Part shown: positions 59,664-64,000 of the stretch, in pieces
Layout: each line of letters begins with the position of its first letter
Numbering within the stretch: the first letter of the stretch is position 1
Source of the DNA: Rickettsia endosymbiont of Gonocerus acuteangulatus
Lineage (GTDB): Bacteria > Pseudomonadota > Alphaproteobacteria > Rickettsiales > Rickettsiaceae
Direction: 5' to 3'
Assembly: GCF_964026435.1 (NCBI RefSeq)
Contig: NZ_OZ032147.1
Coordinates: 372,001-436,000 of the forward strand
DNA length: 64,000 nucleotides
Program-made: the position numbers and the translations under genes
Notes under the pieces: generated by a model
Told to the model about the DNA's origin: nothing
Seen by the model: only the letters and a program-made list of their open reading frames with translations
The model's database searches: none

Positions 59664-60187
59664 CTCTTTTGGGTATATTCCCCGCCGCTTGCGGCGTAAT
59701 ATGGCGGAATGAGCAAATATATACATAAAAGTCATAATGTTACGGTACTGCTGTATCACATGGTATTTCCAGCAAAATATCGCCGAGCAGTGTTTGACGT
59801 ATCAGTTGATCAAGTATTACGAGAAATATGTTTAGAGATAGAAAAGAGATATCAAATAAAATTTTTAGAAATAGGGGTTGATGAAGATCATGTCCATTTT
59901 TTGGTACAATCTGTACCAACCTATAGCGTAACAAAAATAGTAACAACAATTAAAAGTGTTACAGCTCGTCAAATATTTAGACAGTGTCCACAGGTAAAGA
60001 AACAATTATGGGGTGGAGAATTTTGGACTGATGGATATTTTACGAGTACGGTAGGTAAGCATGGAAATGAGAATATGATAGGAAAATACGTAAAAAACCA
60101 AGGCAAGGAATATCAGAAACTGCATGAGGATCATCAGCTAGCTTTCTTCTAAAATACCCCGCTGCTTGCGGCGGGGATTACTTTTAT
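59664..60187 (+). mobile_element. IS200-type element copy 6
   Basis: The 524-bp element follows ATTTAAAT inside IS630 ORF B; comparison with the uninterrupted copy at 18026 fixes the junction to within one T. Confidence 0.95.
59709..60152 (+). CDS. tnpA: IS200 transposase TnpA, copy 6
   Basis: This 147-aa protein is identical to copy 1, with H61-V-H63 and Tyr127 intact. Confidence 0.95.
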   Translation: MSKYIHKSHNVTVLLYHMVFPAKYRRAVFDVSVDQVLREICLEIEKRYQIKFLEIGVDEDHVHFLVQSVPTYSVTKIVTTIKSVTARQIFRQCPQVKKQLWGGEFWTDGYFTSTVGKHGNENMIGKYVKNQGKEYQKLHEDHQLAFF

Positions 60188-60511
60188 TCCTATAGAGCAT
60201 TACTGGTTTAAGATAAAAAATGAAATTAGGAAAGTTGTAGAAGATTTTGAAACATTTTATGATGCTGTTTTTAATACTATTAAATTGTCAGTATCTTAAT
60301 GATTTATGCTATAATTGACGAAGCAATCCAGTAAAAAATGCTAACTTTATAACATTTTTTATTATTTTTTTCTGGATTGCCACGTTCCTTGCAGTCGCGT
60401 AGCTCAGACGATTTGGTATCCACGCAAGCAAGCCTTAAGCGGGAATGACATAGAATAAAAACTGTCCGGTACTATTGCTCTGCTTTCATGCTTGTTACAA
60501 AATTCATTGCG

Positions 60512-60874
60512 TTATTTTTTTGAATTGTAAAAATCTAAAATTGCTTTGTTCAATTCATGATTTAATACTGAAAAGTCTACTGTATCAAAGCCCTTTCTTG
60601 GAATAATTATCATAGCAAGCTTTTTAAGGTTAGAATTGCTACAAATAAGCCTAATAAGATGTTTTATACGTCTTTTAATTTTATTACGTACTACAGCCTT
60701 TTTATTTAGCTTTCTGCTAACTTTTATTCCAAGAAAGATATTATATTTTGATTCAAGAAAGATTTTTGGGATGTTCTTTGCTATCACCAAAATAAAATAT
60801 TTTTCATGAAATTTTTTGCCAAGCTTATTTATAAGCTCAAATTCCTTTTGATTTTTTAAAGAGGTGATAAACAA
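60512..60874 (-). CDS. rnpA: Ribonuclease P protein component
   Basis: This 120-aa basic protein assists the RNase P RNA in 5' maturation of tRNAs. It has the hallmark segment '[17 protein letters not shown]' (RNR motif) and the C-terminal '[21 protein letters not shown]'. It lies 21 bp downstream of rpmH on the same strand, the near-universal rpmH-rnpA order. The start at 60874 is ATG; the reading is clean. Confidence 0.93.
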   Translation of the reverse strand: MFITSLKNQKEFELINKLGKKFHEKYFILVIAKNIPKIFLESKYNIFLGIKVSRKLNKKAVVRNKIKRRIKHLIRLICSNSNLKKLAMIIIPRKGFDTVDFSVLNHELNKAILDFYNSKK

Positions 60875-60895
60875 TTGAATAGGTCAGATTATTAT

Positions 60896-61030
60896 TTATG
60901 CGGATAGTTTTTTTCTGCCTTTAGCACGACGGTTTCTTAAAATTGCTCTTCCAGAGGCAGTAGCCATTCTAGCTCTAAAACCATGTCTTCTTTTTCTTAC
61001 TAAATTACTAGGTTGAAATGTACGCTTCAT
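60896..61030 (-). CDS. rpmH: 50S ribosomal protein L34
   Basis: This 44-aa protein, encoded on the minus strand, starts '[18 protein letters not shown]' and ends 'AKGRKKLSA'. It is too short for ordinary ORF listing but unmistakable. It is cotranscribed with rnpA. The upstream 45 bp hold an AT-rich leader and then a palindromic repeat at 61075. Confidence 0.97.
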   Translation of the reverse strand: MKRTFQPSNLVRKRRHGFRARMATASGRAILRNRRAKGRKKLSA

Positions 61031-61074
61031 AATATTTATACCAAACGAAAATTAATTATTTATAATGAAATAAA

Positions 61075-61166
61075 TGTCATTGCGAGGAAAAACTATAAGT
61101 TTTGACGAAGCAATCTAGTGAAAAAATCCTGAGATTGCCTCAGCAACAAAGTGGCTTCGCAATGAC
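61075..61166. repeat. Palindromic repeat, CGTCATTGCGAGG family
   Basis: The arms TGTCATTGCGAGGAAAAACT and CTTCGCAATGACG enclose ACGAAGCAATCTAG and CCTGAGATTGCC. It lies between rplT and rpmH. Confidence 0.82.
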
Positions 61167-61176
61167 GTTGTCTATA

Positions 61177-61530
61177 TTAAATATGTGCCTTTGCTTGTTC
61201 TACGATACTTGCAAATCCTTCATTGTTATTTACAGCAAGTTCTGCAAGGACTTTACGATCTATATCGATTTGAGCTTTTTTAAGAGCACCCATAAATTGA
61301 GAATATACTAAACCATGCTCTCTTACCGCTGCATTTATTCTTTGAATCCACAGACCTCTGAAATCACGCTTACGATTTCTACGATCTCTGTAAGCATATT
61401 GCAGTCCTTTTTCTACTTTCTCAATAGCTACTCTAAAACAAGTACTAGCTCTACCTCTATAACCTTTTGCAAGTTTGAGGATTTTTTTATGTCGATTTTT
61501 GGAAATTTTTCCTGATTTTGCACGTGTCAT
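61177..61530 (-). CDS. rplT: 50S ribosomal protein L20
   Basis: This 117-aa basic protein needed for early 50S assembly has the family start '[26 protein letters not shown]'-type sequence (first part '[16 protein letters not shown]') and the '[19 protein letters not shown]' core. It follows rpmI by 15 bp. L20 represses its own operon in several bacteria, acting on the leader. Confidence 0.97.
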   Translation of the reverse strand: MTRAKSGKISKNRHKKILKLAKGYRGRASTCFRVAIEKVEKGLQYAYRDRRNRKRDFRGLWIQRINAAVREHGLVYSQFMGALKKAQIDIDRKVLAELAVNNNEGFASIVEQAKAHI

Positions 61531-61545
61531 TTTTTAGCTCCTTAA

Positions 61546-61752
61546 TTAATTTGTACCATATGGAAGAAAATATTTTTTGATGTTATATCCATCTTGATCA
61601 CAAAGGATCGTGGTTCCACGTAAGTTACGAATTTGAGCTTTAGTACGACGACGCATAAAATGTTTTTTACCTGCTTGAGATGCAACCACTTTACCACTAG
61701 CAGTAAGTTTAAAACGCTTTTTTACAGCAGATTTTGTCTTTAATTTAGGCAT
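61546..61752 (-). CDS. rpmI: 50S ribosomal protein L35
   Basis: This 68-aa basic protein has the L35 signature '[17 protein letters not shown]' and '[18 protein letters not shown]'. First gene of the rpmI-rplT pair; infC is not adjacent. It is divergent from queE. Confidence 0.97.
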
Positions 61753-61784
61753 GATTTTCCTTTAATTGGTATTTACAAGATTCG

Positions 61785-61825
61785 TCGGTAATATTATTTT
61801 AGGCATACCAAAGCCACGTTACCGA
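61785..61825 (-). promoter_or_regulatory. Hairpin in the rpmI-rplT leader
   Basis: On the minus strand TCGGTAA (61825-61819) can pair with TTACCGA (61791-61785) around a 27-base loop, 33 bp before the rpmI start. It might serve L20 autoregulation; only the stem is seen, no known L20-site consensus was matched. Confidence 0.35.
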
Positions 61826-61922
61826 TTAGAAGCTACATAATAGTTTTTTTACGATTTATTGCAAGATGTTTTTTATAATATATGTTATAATTGCTAAGAT
61901 TAATACTTATTTATTAAATATA

Positions 61923-62600
61923 ATGTTTGGGCAAAATCCTAAAAGAGGAATATTTAAAGGTGACGGGACGCAATTACAAGTGCAGTCTATTTTTAAGACT
62001 ATTCAAGGTGAGGGAATATTTGTAGGTGTTCCTGCTATATTCATTAGGCTTGGAGGATGTAACCTTGCATGCGATTTTTGCGATACAGAATTTGAAACTT
62101 TCGAAACAATCAAAATAGATGATATTTTATCTAAGGTTAACTTGCTTGCTTTAAATTCTAAAAACGAGCAATCAGTTAAGTTAGTAGTGATAACAGGTGG
62201 TGAGCCGATGCGTCAACCTATAGAATTATTGTGCCAAAAATTATTAGAACAAGATTTTAAGGTGCAGATAGAAACTAACGGCACGTTATATCGTTCTTTG
62301 CCGGATAAAGTATCTATAATATGCTCGCCTAAAGCAGGTAAAAACGGCTATAGCAAAATCAGAGAAGATTTATTGCCTAAAATTAGTGCTGTAAAATTTA
62401 TCGTTGCTAAAAATACTTTAGAGTATAGCTTAATACCTGAAGTAGGGCAAACTGCTTACAATATACCGGTTTTTGTTCAGCCTATGGATCAGGGTGATCA
62501 AGAGCTTAATAAAGAAAATAACGAATTAGCAGTAAAATTAGTGTTAGAAAGTGGTGCTAGGTTGTCAGTACAAACTCATAAATTTGTAGGCATAGAGTAA
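61923..62600 (+). CDS. queE: 7-carboxy-7-deazaguanine synthase
   Basis: This radical-SAM enzyme of queuosine/preQ0 synthesis has the cluster motif 'CNLACDFC' (Cx3Cx2C) in 'RLGGCNLACDFCDTEFETF', an N-terminal 'VQSIFKTIQGEG' typical of QueE and 'VVITGGEPMRQP'. I prefer the ATG at 61923 (MFGQNPKRGIFKGDGTQ) to the ATG at 61866, whose 19 extra residues are hydrophobic and unlike the family. About 225 aa. Confidence 0.9.
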   Translation: MFGQNPKRGIFKGDGTQLQVQSIFKTIQGEGIFVGVPAIFIRLGGCNLACDFCDTEFETFETIKIDDILSKVNLLALNSKNEQSVKLVVITGGEPMRQPIELLCQKLLEQDFKVQIETNGTLYRSLPDKVSIICSPKAGKNGYSKIREDLLPKISAVKFIVAKNTLEYSLIPEVGQTAYNIPVFVQPMDQGDQELNKENNELAVKLVLESGARLSVQTHKFVGIE

Positions 62601-62674
62601 TTATAAATATATCTTGAATTTTAGATTAATTAGTACTATTATAACCTTTTTATAAAGTTTAAAGTGTTGAAATA

Positions 62675-63283
62675 ATGAGTGAAATATTAGAACTTGAAGC
62701 AAAGTCTCGCAATGAATTTGGTACGGGTGCAGCAAGAGCCTTAAGAAGAGAAGGGCGTGTTCCTGCTATTATTTATGGGGCAAAGAAAACCCCAGTTAGT
62801 ATTTCTTTAGAAGAAAAAGAAATAACAAAATATTATAGAAAGCCGGCTTTTATATCTCAGCTAATTAGTTTAAAAATCGATGGTAAGCAATATAAAGTGC
62901 TACCGAAAGCTGTAGAATTACATCCTGTTACAGATATAGTACGTCACGTCGATTTTGTCTTTTTAGAAGATAAAACCCAAAAAATGGAAGTTCCTGTAGT
63001 TTATGAGGGTAAAGAAAGAGCATTAGGCGTTAAAAGAGGTGGGTATTTCAATATAGTAAAAAGAAGAGTTACTTTATTATGTGATGTTAATAATATCCCA
63101 AGAAACGTAACTATTGACGTTACTAATATGCCGATTGCTACTTCATTAAAATCTTCAAAAGTAAAACTACCAGAAGGTTGTAGCTTTACTACAGAAAAAG
63201 AATTTGTGCTTGCAACTATAATAGGACGTAGAGGTGCAAAAACCGAAGTTGAAAGTGAGCAACCAGCTGAAGCAGCGAAGTAA
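62675..63283 (+). CDS. rplY: 50S ribosomal protein L25 (general stress protein Ctc form)
   Basis: This 5S rRNA-binding protein (202 aa) is the long, two-domain TL5/Ctc form. The start '[31 protein letters not shown]' type N terminus (first portion '[18 protein letters not shown]') and the '[10 protein letters not shown]' motif at the domain junction are diagnostic. It lies upstream of pth, the common rplY-pth arrangement, separated here by a repeat-rich 440 bp. Confidence 0.96.
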   Translation: MSEILELEAKSRNEFGTGAARALRREGRVPAIIYGAKKTPVSISLEEKEITKYYRKPAFISQLISLKIDGKQYKVLPKAVELHPVTDIVRHVDFVFLEDKTQKMEVPVVYEGKERALGVKRGGYFNIVKRRVTLLCDVNNIPRNVTIDVTNMPIATSLKSSKVKLPEGCSFTTEKEFVLATIIGRRGAKTEVESEQPAEAAK

Positions 63284-63338
63284 AATATTTTTATTGCTAA
63301 CTAAAAGCGTTGTTGTATGGCTCGAAAAATGCCTTATA

Positions 63339-63456
63339 TGTCATTCTCGCAGAGGCGGGAATCCAGCATAAAGCGAGATACCTAAGCTTTTAATTTTAAA
63401 ATCTTACTGCGTTTGTATTTATTTTTTCTGGATTCCCACCGTTGCTGGGAATGACA
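63339..63456. repeat. Palindromic repeat, TGTCATTCCCGC family
   Basis: The arms TGTCATTCTCGCAGAGGCGG and GTTGCTGGGAATGACA are present. It is part of the gene-free stretch 63284-63721. Confidence 0.85.
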
Positions 63457-63477
63457 TTGGAGGAGTCATACAATAAG

Positions 63478-63622
63478 ACCGGCTTGTCCAAGGTATCCAG
63501 TTAAAAAAACTAATAAAATTAGTATTTTTTATTATTTTCTGGATCTAGTTCCCAAGCAACTATAACTACCTTAGGGTGCTTTTGAACCCATGCGGGGCAA
63601 GCCTTAAGCGGAAATGACCACA
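63478..63622. repeat. Decayed palindromic repeat fragments upstream of pth
   Basis: Pieces such as CCGGCTTGTCCAAGGTATCC, TTCTGGATCTAGTTCCCAAG and GCCTTAAGCGG resemble the other families but arms are incomplete. The rest of 63457-63721 shows no gene. Confidence 0.5.
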
Positions 63623-63721
63623 TAGGAGTAAGATTCGCACAAGAACAAATACGCACATCCCCATTCTATTTCAAACCATATGTATCTTTAAAATTTTTCA
63701 AATAAAACGAGTATATATATT

Positions 63722-64000
63722 ATGATGCTTATTATTGGTCTTGGTAATCCAGGTAAAGAGTATGAGCATACAAGGCATAATATTGGCTTTATTGCTTTAG
63801 AAAATATAGCAAAACAATGCGATGCATCATTTAGCGTAAAGAAAAAATTTCATTGCGAAATTGCTGAAAGTACTAATAGTGGGCAGAAGCTAATATTCAT
63901 AAAACCTACTACTTATATGAATTTATCCGGCAAGTCCGTGATAGCAGTAAAAACATATTATAATATTCCTCTTGAAAAAATCTTTGTTATTCATGATGAT
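63722..64000 (+). CDS. pth: Peptidyl-tRNA hydrolase, 3' end outside window
   Basis: Pth releases tRNAs from prematurely detached peptidyl-tRNA. 93 codons are visible: 'LIIGLGNPGKEYEHTRHNIG' contains the Asn and catalytic His, followed by 'IKPTTYMNLSGKSV' and 'FVIHDD' with the conserved Asp. The ATG at 63725 is an alternative start giving the more usual family N terminus. Confidence 0.95.
   Translation, partial: MMLIIGLGNPGKEYEHTRHNIGFIALENIAKQCDASFSVKKKFHCEIAESTNSGQKLIFIKPTTYMNLSGKSVIAVKTYYNIPLEKIFVIHDD

Larger units (their letters stand above)
59214..60299 (+). pseudogene. IS630 transposase ORF B, copy 2, split by IS200
   Basis: It reads as in copy 1 through 'PTYSPDLN', where the IS200 (59664-60187) enters. 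The last part ('IEHYWFKIKNEIRK') with the catalytic Glu follows from 60188. The catalytic triad is divided, so it is inactive. Confidence 0.92.
58825..60311 (+). mobile_element. IS630-family element copy 2, interrupted by IS200
   Basis: The ends TAGCATAAGTCATTAAGG and TTAATGATTTATGCTA are identical to those of the copy at 18026. TA duplications lie at 58823-58824 and 60312-60313. Without the IS200 insert its length would be about 962 bp, as in copy 1. Confidence 0.94.
58726..60476. repeat. Composite inverted-repeat element split by IS630, itself split by IS200
   Basis: The left end AATAGTATCGGACAGTT (58726) and right end AACTGTCCGGTACTATT (to 60476) match the ends at 851, 14314, 28545 and 42581. 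Internally a CGTCATTGCGAGG-type repeat reads AATTACGAAGTA at its break and continues ATTGACGAAGCAATCCAG after the IS630. Confidence 0.75.

Overview
The window comes from a Rickettsia chromosome. The AT-rich DNA, the class I (archaeal-type) lysyl-tRNA synthetase, the Sec7-domain effector RalF, the paired adr-type outer membrane proteins, the many short Rickettsia-type palindromic repeats and the amount of gene decay all point there. The very heavy insertion-sequence (IS) load suggests an IS-rich arthropod-associated Rickettsia rather than a streamlined typhus-group genome. The species is not determinable from this sequence alone.

Layout. 1-5.4 kb: end of sucD, a decayed gpsA, mreD-mrdA (cell shape) and a frameshifted ankyrin gene. 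5.4-14.3 kb: an IS-riddled accessory stretch with a truncated hypothetical gene hit by a miniature element, rlmJ split by an IS200, an M23 lipoprotein, and a 4.3-kb ruin of a secreted NB-ARC/TPR (STAND-type) protein holding two further IS elements. 14.3-16.7 kb: repeats and the lipid A operon lpxK-lpxL. 16.7-24.6 kb: an 8-kb IS graveyard (IS630, IS30, IS4/IS701-like, IS21, IS200 and miniature elements nested or joined end to end). 24.6-26.8 kb: adr2, adr1 and fdxA. 26.9-29.7 kb: another IS, an unexplained strongly self-complementary segment, nested repeats and a decayed peptidase C26. 29.7-34.3 kb: fau, RDD protein, coxA, coxB and an IS200-split nucleotidyltransferase. 35.5-42.5 kb: envelope biogenesis (M23 peptidase, lspA, DUF3035 lipoprotein, murD-ftsW-murG, a lipoprotein). 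43-46 kb: a small gene destroyed by an IS inside an IS inside an IS. 46-58 kb: yaaA, a substrate-binding ABC importer, dsbB, lysS, an AEC transporter, maeB and ralF. 58-64 kb: a second nested element, rnpA-rpmH, rpmI-rplT, queE, rplY and the start of pth.

Biology. The intact genes are mostly core functions: peptidoglycan, lipid A, lipoprotein processing, respiration, tRNA and ribosome. Decay falls mainly on accessory or dispensable genes (gpsA, rlmJ, peptidase C26, ankyrin, NB-ARC/TPR, nucleotidyltransferase). Five IS families are present. IS200-type (six near-identical copies) and the IS4/IS701-like element (two copies with an undamaged 349-aa transposase) look recently active. A 125-bp non-autonomous element carries the IS4/IS701-like termini and leaves exact 4-bp target duplications. 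Short palindromic repeats are themselves nested and split by mobile elements, giving a readable insertion order. No tRNA, rRNA, CRISPR array or prophage module was recognised.
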